Source: Albidovulum sp. (lineage in GTDB: Bacteria > Pseudomonadota > Alphaproteobacteria > Rhodobacterales > Rhodobacteraceae). From it: a stretch of 45,502 nt of DNA. The position numbers and the translations under genes were made by a program. Positions within the stretch are counted from its first letter, which is position 1. Each line of letters opens with the position of its first letter. The notes beneath the pieces were generated by a model that saw only the letters and a program-made list of their open reading frames with translations, ran no database searches and had not been told where the DNA came from. The DNA lies in contig JAUQYA010000051.1 of the NCBI GenBank assembly GCA_030837785.1, forward strand, positions 1 through 45,502, read 5' to 3'. Positions 26,107 through 34,527 of this stretch are shown one piece after another.

Positions 26107-26316
26107 TCAGACCTTGTCCTTCCCCTCCGGCGTCACGTCGCGGGCCTGGTCCGAGGCGGCCTTCTCGATCTCCTCGGAGCCTTCCCGCACACCGCGCTTG
26201 AAGGCGGTGATGCCCTTGCCGAACTCACCCATCATGGATGCGATCTTGCCGCGGCCGAACAGCACCAGAATCACCACGGCGATAAGCAGCAGCTGAATCG
26301 GGCTTGCCATATGCAT
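26107..26316 (-). CDS. tatA: Sec-independent protein translocase subunit TatA
   Basis: The 69-residue TatA shows the short membrane helix (IQLLLIAVVILVLF), the hinge GRGKI and an amphipathic helix (GKGITAFKRGVREG) with a charged tail. It forms the pore-like assembly of the Tat system. The ATG at 26316 fits GGAGACG upstream; a second ATG two codons later is further from that site. It is the first gene of the tatA-tatB-tatC-DUF815 operon. Confidence 0.93.
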   Translation of the reverse strand: MHMASPIQLLLIAVVILVLFGRGKIASMMGEFGKGITAFKRGVREGSEEIEKAASDQARDVTPEGKDKV

Positions 26317-26431
26317 GTCTACGTCTCCTGACCCTGGGCCGCGTGGGTGCGGCCCGCATTTTCCGACTGACATGCAATCTTGGGCCCCGTGCCCCCCCAT
26401 TCCAAGACGCAAATCCGCTGGCCGCGCGACC

Positions 26432-26455
26432 CAACTGACGGTATCCTGTCAGTTG
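26432..26455 (+). promoter_or_regulatory. Palindromic operator candidate before the WYL regulator gene
   Basis: CAACTGAC (26432-26439) and GTCAGTTG (26448-26455) form a perfect 8-bp inverted repeat with 8-base spacer. It lies 34 bp before the regulator's start, the usual place for an autoregulatory site. A second, different repeat (TGACAGT/ACTGTCA) lies inside the gene at 27021-27043. Confidence 0.6.
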
Positions 26456-26488
26456 CAGCCTGCTTCCGCCCCCTTGGCCCCTCCGCCG

Positions 26489-27163
26489 ATGCGTCGCCCC
26501 GACCGCCTCTTCGACCTCGTCCAGATTCTCCGCGACGGAAAGCTGCACCGCGCCGCCGATCTGGCCGCGCGACTCGGCGTCTCCACCCGGACGGTCTGGC
26601 GCGACATGGGCACGCTCGCCGCCTCGGGCCTGCCGGTCGAGGGGGCACGAGGCGTCGGCTACCAGCTCCGCGACCCGACGGTGCTGCCGCCGATGACGCT
26701 CAGCCGCGACGAGTTCGAGGCGCTGCGGCTCGGCGTTGCCCTCGCCGCCGGCGCGGCCGATCCGACGGTGGCGCGCGCCGCGGCGTCGCTGCGCGCCAAG
26801 ATCGGCGCGGTGGCGCCGGCGCGCGCCGAGGACATGGGCAGCGACAGCTTCGTCTTTGCGAGCGAAGAGGCCGCGCGCGCCGCGCCGCACCTGGGGCTGA
26901 TCCGCCGCGCGATCCGCGACCACCTGACGCTGAGCCTCGGCTACCCCGGCCCGGGGGGGGCGGTGCGGCTGCGCCGCGTGCGGCCGCTGCACCTCGACTT
27001 CTGGGGCCGCGCGTGGCTCCTGACAGTCTGGTGCGAACTGTCACATGATTTCAGGGTGTTCCGCGTCGATCTTGCGAACCCCATCGAGCATGACGGCGGC
27101 GCCTTCATGCCCGAACACGGCAAGACGGTCGAGGACTACATCGCCCGCTTCGCCACGGCGTGA
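26489..27163 (+). CDS. YafY-type transcriptional regulator (HTH plus WYL domain)
   Basis: The 224-residue protein has an N-terminal winged HTH (RLFDLVQILRDGKLHRAADL, then LGVSTRTVWRDM) of the HTH_11 kind. The C-terminal WYL-like domain includes RAWLLTVWCELSHDFRVFR, where WYL ligand-binding residues would lie. Such proteins regulate adjacent or self promoters in response to small ligands or nucleic acid. It is divergent from tatA (172 bp) and ends 5 bases from the ABC ATPase stop. The strong palindrome at 26432-26455 suggests autoregulation. No obvious target gene lies next to it on the same strand. The start has little ribosome-site support, but the HTH begins right after it. Confidence 0.83.
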   Translation: MRRPDRLFDLVQILRDGKLHRAADLAARLGVSTRTVWRDMGTLAASGLPVEGARGVGYQLRDPTVLPPMTLSRDEFEALRLGVALAAGAADPTVARAAASLRAKIGAVAPARAEDMGSDSFVFASEEAARAAPHLGLIRRAIRDHLTLSLGYPGPGGAVRLRRVRPLHLDFWGRAWLLTVWCELSHDFRVFRVDLANPIEHDGGAFMPEHGKTVEDYIARFATA

Positions 27164-27168
27164 GACCG

Positions 27169-28290
27169 TCAGCCCCGGCGCGGAAAGACGAAACAGCGGT
27201 CCCGCCGGATCATCAGCCACATCACCGTGCCGGCGCCGGGCAGGAAGACCCCGGGAACCGTCGCCCTGAGGATCTGGCCGCCGTCGTCCATGCGGAACTC
27301 CACGAGACTCTCGCGCCCCATGAACCGCGCCCGGACCACCGCGGCGCGGGCAGCGGTGCCGTCGGCGGGGGTCGGATTGGGGCCGCGCCCGCCGCGGTCG
27401 AAATCGATCTTGAGGTGCTGCGGGCGGATGACGATCTCCACCTCGGTGCCGTCCGGCACGCCGGGGGCGAGGAACTCGCCGAACGGCGTCCGCGTCAGCG
27501 CGCCCTCCACCGTTGCCCTGAGGATGTTGATGTCCGAGAAGAAGGCGGCCGCCTCGCGGTCGACGGGGGCGTTGTAGATGTTGTAGGGCGCACCGCGCTG
27601 GACGATCCGGCCGCGCCGCATCAGCGCGATCTCGTCGGCCATGCGCATCGCCTCGTGCGGCTCGTGGGTGACAAGCAGGACGGCCGTCCCCTCCTCCTTC
27701 AGGAGCGCCAGCGTATCGTCGCGGATGCCGTCCCTCAGCCGCTCGTCGAGGCCCGAGAAGGGCTCGTCCATCAGGAGGATGCGCGGCCGCGGCGCCAGCG
27801 CGCGGGCGAGCGCCACGCGCTGCTGCTCGCCGCCCGACAGTTCGTGGGGGAACTTCGGGCCGAAGCCGGACAGCGAGACGCGTTCCAGAAGTTCCTCCAC
27901 CCGTCGCGTGCGGCCCTCGGCGCCGCGGGGAAGGCCGAAGGCCACGTTCTCGGCCACGCCGAGATGCGGGAAGAGCGCGAAGTCCTGGAACATCAGGCCG
28001 ATGTGCCGCCGTTCGGGGGGCACCCGGAACACCGTGTCGCAGACGAGGGCGCCATCGACATGGATCGTGCCCGCGTCCTGCATGTCCACCCCGGCGATGA
28101 TCCTGAGCGTGGTGGACTTGCCGCAGCCCGAGGGGCCGAGCAGGCAGGTGACCTGCCCCGCCTCGATGGCAAGCGAGACGTCGTCGACGACGCTGCGCCC
28201 GTCGAACCGGCGGACGAGGTTGCAGACCTCGAGTCGGGGCGGCACTCGGGACGGCACTCTGGGCGGCAGTCTGGGCGGCGTGGTCGTCAA
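27169..28290 (-). CDS. Orphan ABC-transporter ATPase (FbpC/PotA-like)
   Basis: The 373-residue ATPase has Walker A GPSGCGKST at 52-60, Q-loop MFQDFALFPH, signature LSGGEQQR at 151-158, Walker B ILLMDE at 171-176 and an H-loop LLVTHE. A C-terminal TOBE-like regulatory domain follows. It is of the Fe3+/spermidine/sulfate importer type. There is no permease or binding protein nearby, so the substrate is unknown. A TTG start at 28290 is the most likely: it follows AAGGGG, and no ATG is in frame before the Walker region. The first 20 residues are the repeat PPRLPPRVPSRVPPRL, encoded by a 12-bp tandem repeat. Confidence 0.8.
   Translation of the reverse strand: MTTTPPRLPPRVPSRVPPRLEVCNLVRRFDGRSVVDDVSLAIEAGQVTCLLGPSGCGKSTTLRIIAGVDMQDAGTIHVDGALVCDTVFRVPPERRHIGLMFQDFALFPHLGVAENVAFGLPRGAEGRTRRVEELLERVSLSGFGPKFPHELSGGEQQRVALARALAPRPRILLMDEPFSGLDERLRDGIRDDTLALLKEEGTAVLLVTHEPHEAMRMADEIALMRRGRIVQRGAPYNIYNAPVDREAAAFFSDINILRATVEGALTRTPFGEFLAPGVPDGTEVEIVIRPQHLKIDFDRGGRGPNPTPADGTAARAAVVRARFMGRESLVEFRMDDGGQILRATVPGVFLPGAGTVMWLMIRRDRCFVFPRRG
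28235..28282 (-). repeat. 12-bp tandem repeat at the ATPase N-terminus, four copies
   Basis: Four variants of a 12-bp unit (for example CGGGACGGCACT on the forward strand) lie head to tail and encode the Pro/Arg-rich start of the ABC ATPase. It is the third 12-bp array in the window, with those at 6394 and 25629. Confidence 0.8.
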
Positions 28291-28346
28291 GGCATCCCCT
28301 TGCCCGAGCGAATTCGTCGGGCTTGGCCCCGGATAACAGGCGGGGT

Positions 28347-28367
28347 GCCTGCCCGCAAGCGGCAGGC
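28347..28367. other. GC-rich hairpin between the SDR and ATPase genes
   Basis: GCCTGCC (28347-28353) and GGCAGGC (28361-28367) form a 7-bp perfect stem with a 7-base loop in the 160-bp gap. No T-run follows. It may be an attenuating or stabilising structure between the two genes; further G/C-rich inverted stretches lie at 28369-28415. Confidence 0.3.
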
Positions 28368-28450
28368 CGGCCCCCGGGGAGCGCGGCGGAGCGCAGCCCC
28401 CGGACCCCCGGGGGTACCTGGCTACGAAGATGCCGGGGATGCGGGCGCGG

Positions 28451-29230
28451 TCAGAAGGTGGCGTTGATCGCGCCGCCGTCGAGGAGGATGTTCTGGCCGA
28501 CGATGAAGCCCGCGTGGATCGAACAGAGGAAGGCGCACATCGCACCGAACTCGGCCGCGGTGCCGTAGCGGCGGGCGGGAATCGTCGCGGCGCGGGCGGC
28601 ACGGACCGCCTCGAGGGAAACCCCCTGCACCCTTGCCGCACCGCGGTCGAGCGCGTCGGCCCGGTCGGTCGCATGGATGCCGGGCAACAGGTTGTTGATG
28701 GTGACGCCGAAGGGCGCCACCTGGCGCGCGGTGCCCGCGACATAGCCGGTGAGCCCGGAGCGTGCCGCGTTCGACAGGCCCAGTTCGGCGATCGGCGCCT
28801 TGACCGACTGCGAGGTGATGTTGACGACCCTTCCCCAGCCGCGGTCGGTCATCCCCGGCAGGAGCGCCGTCATCAGCGCGATCGGCGTGAGCATGTTGGC
28901 ATCGAGCGCGCGGAGGAAATCGTCGCGCGCCCAGTCGCGCCAGAGGCCGGGCGGCGGCCCGCCGGCGTTGGTGACGAGGATGTCCACCGCGCCCGCGACA
29001 CCCAGCACCGCGGCCCGGCCGGCCTCGGTGGTGATGTCGGCGGCGGCCTCGGTCACCTCGACGCCATGCGCGGCCCGGATCGCGGCGGCGGTTTCGGCCA
29101 GCGCACCAGCCCCGCGCGCGTTCAGGACGAGGTTAACGCCCGCCGCCGCCAGCGCCTCGGCAGAGCCGCGCCCGAGCCCCTTCGATCCGGCGCAGACCAG
29201 CGCCCTTCTGCCGCGAATGCCGAGATCCAT
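28451..29230 (-). CDS. Short-chain dehydrogenase-like protein lacking the catalytic Tyr/Lys
   Basis: The 259-residue protein has an SDR fold: the nucleotide loop GSKGLGRG at 15-22, DILVTNAGG at 83-91 and VVNITSQS at 136-142. At the spacing where SDRs carry the YxxxK catalytic pair it reads SNAAR, with Ser153 and Arg157. The end (LLPGIHATDR and GQNILLDGG) fits the beta-ketoacyl reductase-like branch in which the Tyr is known to be absent, so activity may be unusual or lost. Substrate unknown. It starts at ATG 29230 and ends 160 bases before the ATPase on the same strand. Confidence 0.83.
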   Translation of the reverse strand: MDLGIRGRRALVCAGSKGLGRGSAEALAAAGVNLVLNARGAGALAETAAAIRAAHGVEVTEAAADITTEAGRAAVLGVAGAVDILVTNAGGPPPGLWRDWARDDFLRALDANMLTPIALMTALLPGMTDRGWGRVVNITSQSVKAPIAELGLSNAARSGLTGYVAGTARQVAPFGVTINNLLPGIHATDRADALDRGAARVQGVSLEAVRAARAATIPARRYGTAAEFGAMCAFLCSIHAGFIVGQNILLDGGAINATF

Positions 29231-29365
29231 GCGCCACCTCCTGCTTCTCCCAGCATAGCGGGCCGGCCGGAAAGGGCCAGACCGGGGCGCACAAGTTGAC
29301 GCGAAGCTCGGCGCTTTGCTAATGCCGGGGCGGGGAATGCGCGCGCCCCGTTCCGAAGGACCCAG

Positions 29366-30370
29366 ATGCCGGACCCCTCGACCCCGCCCACACCCGCCCA
29401 GACGGCGCATGTCTATGCGGCGCGCGACCTGCGCGTCGTGAGCGGCGCCAATCTCGGCGATCCCGTCGCCCCGGCGCCCCAGGCGGAGCCGGGCGATGTC
29501 TACCGGCTCGACCCGGCCGCCCGGCCGATCCGGCTGGCGCTCAGGCCGGCATCCGACGGCCAGGCCCCGGTTCTGGCCGAGGGCACGGCGGTCGGCCGCC
29601 CCGGCGACAGGATCGCGCTCTTGTCGCTTCTGACGCTGATGGCGCCGGACGGCGACCGGGTGGAACTTCTGGTGATCCGGCACGAGGCGACGGGCGAAGC
29701 CCATGTGCTGCCGCTCTCGCCGCTGGCGCCGCGCATCGACTACACGCTGATCGACGCGCGCGAGGATGTGGAGGGGATCCGGATCGCCGAGGTCGTCTGC
29801 GTTTCCTTCGCGGCCGGCACGATGATCACCCTGCCCGGGGGCGCACAGCGGCCGATCGAGGCGCTGGCGGCGGGCGACCGGGTTCTGACGCGCGATCACG
29901 GCGCACAGGAAATCCGCTGGGTGGGCAAGGCGACGCTTCGCGCCAAGGGAGGCTTCGCCCCGGTCGTGATCGCCGCCGGCACGCTCGGCAACCAGTCCGA
30001 CCTGATCGTGAGCCCGCACCACCGGATCTTCCTCTACCAGCGCGGACCAAAGCGGCTTGCCGGCACCGCCGAACTTCTGGTCCAGGCCAAGCACCTCGTC
30101 GACGGCGACCGCGTTACCCGGCGCGAGGGCGGATTCGTCGACTACTACAGCCTGGTCTTCGACCGCCACGAGATCATCTATGCCGAGGGGATTCCGGCCG
30201 AAAGCCTGCTGGTGACCGAAGCGGTGGTGAACCTCCTGCCGCCGGAACTGTCGCGCGAGGCGCGCGCGCGCTTTCCCGGCCTGAGCCAGACCCAGCACTT
30301 CGGCACCGAGGCCGGGCGCGAGCTTCTCGACGATGCCGCCCGCGAGACGCTTTTCAGGCGCGGGCCCTGA
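29366..30370 (+). CDS. Hint-domain protein with Ser instead of the nucleophilic Cys
   Basis: The 334-residue protein has an N-terminal region of about 140 residues with no known domain and then a Hint (hedgehog/intein-like) domain. Its first block reads VVCVSFAAGTMITLPGG, followed by IEALAAGDRVLTRDHGAQEI and a His-containing block (VSPHHRIFLY). In the family the first block usually has Cys directly before Phe; here that place is Ser147, and Cys145 lies two residues earlier. Ser can replace Cys in some inteins, so self-processing is possible but unproven. Such proteins are frequent in Rhodobacterales, often at the ends of secreted RTX proteins; here it is free-standing. GAAGGA precedes the ATG. 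Confidence 0.8.
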   Translation: MPDPSTPPTPAQTAHVYAARDLRVVSGANLGDPVAPAPQAEPGDVYRLDPAARPIRLALRPASDGQAPVLAEGTAVGRPGDRIALLSLLTLMAPDGDRVELLVIRHEATGEAHVLPLSPLAPRIDYTLIDAREDVEGIRIAEVVCVSFAAGTMITLPGGAQRPIEALAAGDRVLTRDHGAQEIRWVGKATLRAKGGFAPVVIAAGTLGNQSDLIVSPHHRIFLYQRGPKRLAGTAELLVQAKHLVDGDRVTRREGGFVDYYSLVFDRHEIIYAEGIPAESLLVTEAVVNLLPPELSREARARFPGLSQTQHFGTEAGRELLDDAARETLFRRGP

Positions 30371-30481
30371 CGGGCCGGTGCATCGGGCGACCCGGCGGCG
30401 CCGGGCGAAGCGGAGAGGGCCGGTCCCGCCCTGCCCGCCCGACGTTGCAGAAGACCGGTCTGCCCGCTATAGCCTGCCGCC

Positions 30482-32089
30482 ATGTCGGACATGTCCACCA
30501 ACCGCCCCGCCCTGCCCGCCGAGATCGCCCGGCGGCGCACCTTCGCCATCATCTCGCACCCCGATGCCGGCAAGACCACCCTGACCGAGAAGTTCCTGCT
30601 GTTCGGCGGCGCGATCCAGATGGCCGGCCAGGTCCGCGCCAAGGGCGAGGCGCGCCGCACCCGGTCCGACTTCATGAAGCTGGAGCAGGAGCGCGGGATT
30701 TCCGTCTCGGCCTCGGCGATGTCGTTCGACTTCGGCCGCTACCGCTTCAACCTTGTCGATACGCCGGGCCATTCGGACTTTTCCGAGGACACCTACCGGA
30801 CGCTGACCGCGGTCGACGCCGCAATCATGGTGATCGACGGGGCGAAGGGCGTGGAAAGCCAGACCCGCAAGCTCTTCGAGGTGTGCCGGCTTCGCGACAT
30901 GCCGGTCCTGACCTTCTGCAACAAGATGGACCGCGAAAGCCGCGACACCTTCGAGATCATCGACGAGATCCAGGAAAACCTCGCCATCGACGTGACGCCC
31001 GCGTCGTGGCCGATCGGCCAGGGGCGCGAGTTTCTCGGCTGCTACGACATCCTGCACGACCGGCTGGAACTGATGGACCGGGCCGACCGCAACAGGGTGG
31101 CAGAATCGATCAAGATCGCCGGGCTTGACGACCCGCAACTGGCCCTTCACGTGCCCGCGGACCTTCTCAAGAAGCTCCGTGAAGAGCTTGAAATGGCGCG
31201 TGAACTTCTTCCCGCCTTCGACCGGGGATCGTTCCTGGAAGGTCACCTCACGCCGATCTGGTTCGGCAGTGCGATCAACTCCTTCGGGGTCAAGGAACTG
31301 ATGGCCGGGATCGGCGAATACGGCCCCGAGCCGCAGCCCCAGACGGCGGCCGAGCGGGTGATCCTGCCCGAAGAGGACAGGGTCGCGGGCTTCGTATTCA
31401 AGGTGCAGGCCAACATGGACCCCAAGCACCGCGACCGGGTGGCCTTCGTCCGCCTCGCCTCGGGGCATTTCGAGCGCGGGCAGAAGCTCTTCCACGTCCG
31501 CTCGAAGAAGCCGATGGCGGTGTCAAACCCCGTGCTCTTCCTCGCCGCCGACCGCGAGCTGGCCGAGGAAGCCTGGGCGGGCGACATCATCGGCATCCCC
31601 AATCACGGCCAGCTCAGGATCGGCGACGCGCTGACCGAAGGCGAGGCCCTGCGCTTCACCGGCATCCCCTCGTTCGCGCCCGAGCTTCTGCAAACCGTGC
31701 GCGCAGGCGATCCGATGAAGGCCAAGCACCTCGAAAAGGCGCTGATGCAGTTCGCCGAGGAGGGTGCGGCCAAGGTCTTCAAGCCGGCGATCGGCTCGGG
31801 CTTCATCGTCGGCGTCGTGGGCGCCTTGCAGTTCGACGTGCTGGCAAGCCGGATCGAGCAGGAATACGCCCTTCCCGTGCGCTTCGAGTCCACCCAGTTC
31901 ACCTCGGCCCGCTGGGTCACCGGGCCGAAGCCTGACGTCGAGGCATTCCTGGCGGCCAACAAGGGTCACATCGCCCAGGACCACGACGGCGACATCGTCT
32001 ATCTGACGCGGCTCCAGTGGGACATCGACCGGATCGTGCGCGACCACCCCGCGCTGAGGCTGAGCGCGACCAAGGAGATGATGGCGTGA
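30482..32089 (+). CDS. prfC: Peptide chain release factor 3
   Basis: The 535-residue GTPase carries all G motifs: HPDAGKTT, DTPGHSD, NKMD and the RF3-type domain order (GTPase, two beta-barrels). RF3 removes RF1/RF2 from the ribosome after peptide release and aids quality control. The context does not suggest another GTPase: the segment RTRSDFMKLEQERGISVSAS is typical for RF3. ATG codons at 30482 and 30491 are both possible; neither has a strong ribosome site. It stands alone between the Hint gene and a YiiX-like gene. Confidence 0.93.
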   Translation: MSDMSTNRPALPAEIARRRTFAIISHPDAGKTTLTEKFLLFGGAIQMAGQVRAKGEARRTRSDFMKLEQERGISVSASAMSFDFGRYRFNLVDTPGHSDFSEDTYRTLTAVDAAIMVIDGAKGVESQTRKLFEVCRLRDMPVLTFCNKMDRESRDTFEIIDEIQENLAIDVTPASWPIGQGREFLGCYDILHDRLELMDRADRNRVAESIKIAGLDDPQLALHVPADLLKKLREELEMARELLPAFDRGSFLEGHLTPIWFGSAINSFGVKELMAGIGEYGPEPQPQTAAERVILPEEDRVAGFVFKVQANMDPKHRDRVAFVRLASGHFERGQKLFHVRSKKPMAVSNPVLFLAADRELAEEAWAGDIIGIPNHGQLRIGDALTEGEALRFTGIPSFAPELLQTVRAGDPMKAKHLEKALMQFAEEGAAKVFKPAIGSGFIVGVVGALQFDVLASRIEQEYALPVRFESTQFTSARWVTGPKPDVEAFLAANKGHIAQDHDGDIVYLTRLQWDIDRIVRDHPALRLSATKEMMA

Positions 32090-32191
32090 CGGACGCAAGC
32101 GGCTCACGCCGCCGCGATCTCACGCAGTCTTGACCCGGCCACGCGCCGTTCCCATGCTCAACTCGCCCGCGGGGCAAGGGCGGGAGGCCAG

Positions 32192-32956
32192 GTGAGCCGT
32201 CTGACGCATGCGATGGGGCGCGCGCTCGCCCGTTATCTGCAACGGCCTGCGGGCCGCTATCGGCCCTATGCCGTGACACCGCTTCCCCTGTTGCGCGGCA
32301 GCCTCCGCCCGGCCGACATCCTGCTGGTCGAGGGCGAGGCGCGCATATCCTCCACGATCAAGTATCTGACCACATCCACATGGTCCCACGCGGCCTTCTT
32401 CGTCGGCGATCCTGACGGGCGCGACCTGATCGAAGCCGATCTTCTCGATGGCGTCCACTGCGTCCCGCTCGAACGTTATGCCCATCTGAACACGCGCATC
32501 TGCCGCGCCGTGCACCTCACCGACGAGGATCGCACCCGGGTCATGGCGTTCATGCGCGCCTCGCTCGGCAGGCGCTACGATCTGAAGAATGTCATCGACC
32601 TTGCGCGCTTTCTCCTGCCCGAGCCGCCGATTCCCCGGAAGTGGCGGCGGCGGATGCTCGCGCTCGGGTCGGGCGATCCGACGCGGGCGATCTGTTCGAC
32701 GCTGATCGCCGAGGCGTTCCAGAGCGTGCGCTACCCGATCCTGCCGGAACCGGGGACAGACCCCAACGACCCGTCGCGGCACGAGCTTCTGCACATCCGC
32801 GACCATTCTCTGTTCGCTCCGCGCGATTTCGACCTTTCGCCCTATTTTGCGGTGGTCAAGCCCGCCATCGCTGCGGACTTCGACTACCGGGCGCTGCACT
32901 GGGACAGCGCGGCGCCCGAAGTGGCGCGGATCACCCCACCGTCACCTCCATCGTGA
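32192..32956 (+). CDS. YiiX/YebB-like permuted papain-fold enzyme
   Basis: The 254-residue protein belongs to the permuted NlpC/P60-like (YiiX) group. His66 (TWSHAAFFVG), Glu81 (LIEADLL) and Cys168 (AICSTLIAEAFQ) have the order His-Glu-Cys of permuted papain folds. These enzymes are thought to cut amide or ester bonds in lipids, peptides or murein; the substrate is unknown here. There is no signal peptide, and the first 40 residues are basic. The start is a GTG at 32192 with GGGAGG 4 bases before it. Its last 26 bases overlap the end of the OsmC gene on the other strand. Confidence 0.75.
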   Translation: MSRLTHAMGRALARYLQRPAGRYRPYAVTPLPLLRGSLRPADILLVEGEARISSTIKYLTTSTWSHAAFFVGDPDGRDLIEADLLDGVHCVPLERYAHLNTRICRAVHLTDEDRTRVMAFMRASLGRRYDLKNVIDLARFLLPEPPIPRKWRRRMLALGSGDPTRAICSTLIAEAFQSVRYPILPEPGTDPNDPSRHELLHIRDHSLFAPRDFDLSPYFAVVKPAIAADFDYRALHWDSAAPEVARITPPSPPS

Positions 32957-33356
32957 TCTCGGCCCTGAGCAGTTTCGAGATCGGGCAGCCGGCCTTGGCC
33001 TTCTCGGCAAGCTCCCGGATCTTGGCCTCGGGGGCGGCGGCCTTCACCCTCGTCACCAGATGCGCCGTCTTGACCGTCGGCCCGCCCTCGGTGCCGGGGT
33101 CGAGAGCGATGGTCGAGGTCGTCTCGATCGTCTCGGGGGTGATCCCCTCGCCGCCCATCAGCGCGGCAAGGAACATCGAATAGCAGCCGGCATGGGCCGC
33201 GCCGATCAGCTCCTCGGGGTTTGCGCCAGGCTTGCCGCCAAAGCGTGTCGCATGGGTGTAGGGCAGTTCCCTGAAGGCACCCGACTGCGCGGTGAGCGTG
33301 CCGCCGCCTTCCTTCAGACTTCCCTTCCAGATGGCGGATGCGTGTTTCTCGATCAT
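32931..33356 (-). CDS. OsmC-family peroxiredoxin
   Basis: The 141-residue OsmC-type protein reduces organic hydroperoxides with two Cys: Cys58 in AAHAGCYSMF and Cys124 in KAGCPISKLL. The ATG at 33356 opens EKHASAIWKGSLKEGGGTL, the usual start of the family. It lies in the cytoplasm and protects against peroxide stress. It is monocistronic on the reverse strand; its 3' end overlaps the YiiX gene by 26 bases, so antisense interference between both mRNAs is possible. Confidence 0.9.
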   Translation of the reverse strand: MIEKHASAIWKGSLKEGGGTLTAQSGAFRELPYTHATRFGGKPGANPEELIGAAHAGCYSMFLAALMGGEGITPETIETTSTIALDPGTEGGPTVKTAHLVTRVKAAAPEAKIRELAEKAKAGCPISKLLRAEITMEVTVG

Positions 33357-33398
33357 GGCGTTTCCTCCTGCCCTGTCACGTTTCGCGGCGTCCGGCCG

Positions 33399-34229
33399 CT
33401 ACGGTGACACAACGCGCGATGGCGGGGAACGGTTCTCGTCGCACGAAGACGTCATCTCGACCGGCGCGGCCAGCCCGGATCGGACCTCGCGTGCCTCGGC
33501 CCGCGCCGCCCGCCAGTCGCGCCAGCGGCGCCGGACCGTCCGCGGCGCCTCGCCCTGCCGTTCGGCCCGGATGTCGGAGCCGAAGGCCGCAATATCGTGC
33601 AGGACCGGCGCGGGATTGACGAAACCGGGGGCGAGAAGGTCGAACCCCATGCCCGCCGAGCGGCCGAAAAGAACGTGGTCGACCGGCACGGTGAGCGCGG
33701 GAAACCGCGCCAGCAGCGCCCCGGCGCCCGCTGCGGTCAGCACATAGCCACAGGTGCCGAGAAACCCGCTTCTGAGCCGGTAGAGCGTGGCCCCCGCCGG
33801 CCCCGCGCCCAGGGCCGCGCCAAGGGGAAAGCGCCGGCTCGCCTGCGGCCCGGGCCAGAATTCGAGCTTCAGCACCCCCATGCCGTGCTCCGCCATCAGC
33901 CGCGCGACGTCCTCCGTGGCGAAGGCGGGGAAACCGGGTGCCAGACGCGCATCATCTTCCAGCACGACGGCCGCCTCGGCCCGGCCGCCCGCGATCACCT
34001 CCCAGAGCCGTCGATGGGTCAGCGAACAGGCCATGTCGCCGGCCGTCGCGGGATAGGCTGCCGACCAGGGCCCGCTGCCGAAGGCCGCACGCAGGCCGCC
34101 GTCCGGCACCGCCAGACGGTCGATCGCCTCGACCCGGCTCCAGCCGAGCCCGAAGCCATCGAGCGCGGCGCCGATCCGCGCCAGCCGGCCGGGTTCCCGC
34201 GCGAGGTTGATGACATGGATGGGCAGCAT
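33399..34229 (-). CDS. Family 25 glycosyltransferase
   Basis: The 276-residue protein has the GT25 pattern: N-terminal PIHVINLAREPGRLARIGAA, then AACSLTHRRLW-like (DMACSLTHRRLWEVI) and the acidic motif VVLEDDARL with Asp-rich residues 91-93. GT25 enzymes transfer galactose or glucose to lipopolysaccharide cores or surface glycans. The last 60 residues are Arg-rich and probably disordered. It is divergent from a VPLPA gene with a 377-bp gap. It may belong with the surface functions in the window. Confidence 0.82.
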   Translation of the reverse strand: MLPIHVINLAREPGRLARIGAALDGFGLGWSRVEAIDRLAVPDGGLRAAFGSGPWSAAYPATAGDMACSLTHRRLWEVIAGGRAEAAVVLEDDARLAPGFPAFATEDVARLMAEHGMGVLKLEFWPGPQASRRFPLGAALGAGPAGATLYRLRSGFLGTCGYVLTAAGAGALLARFPALTVPVDHVLFGRSAGMGFDLLAPGFVNPAPVLHDIAAFGSDIRAERQGEAPRTVRRRWRDWRAARAEAREVRSGLAAPVEMTSSCDENRSPPSRVVSP

Positions 34230-34527
34230 GGTTCCGGCTCCGGGCAGCGCCGCAAGACTAGGGGCCGCGGCCGCCCGCGTCGACGGCAAAGGCCCGCGGG
34301 GCACGGGGTTTCACCTCTGGATTGTCTCCGCTTCGGCGAATCTCTTCGTGGCAGAAATGTGGCAAAGCCCCGCCGCGGCGGTCGATCCGCCGGTGCATCC
34401 ACTGTCCCGCAAAGGCAGAAACTGGCAGGATTTCGGCGGTTTCAGGGCAGGATCGGCGGAAAGCCGCCGTGATCGTTGATGACCCGTTGCCGATCATCGA
34501 GTGTGACCGGGATCTGTTTCGGCAGGG

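Noticed and set aside
27021..27043. TGACAGT-N9-ACTGTCA inside the WYL regulator gene as its operator
   Set aside because: It is inside the coding region, and its arms and spacing differ from the promoter palindrome. It may be chance, so it is mentioned only alongside that site.
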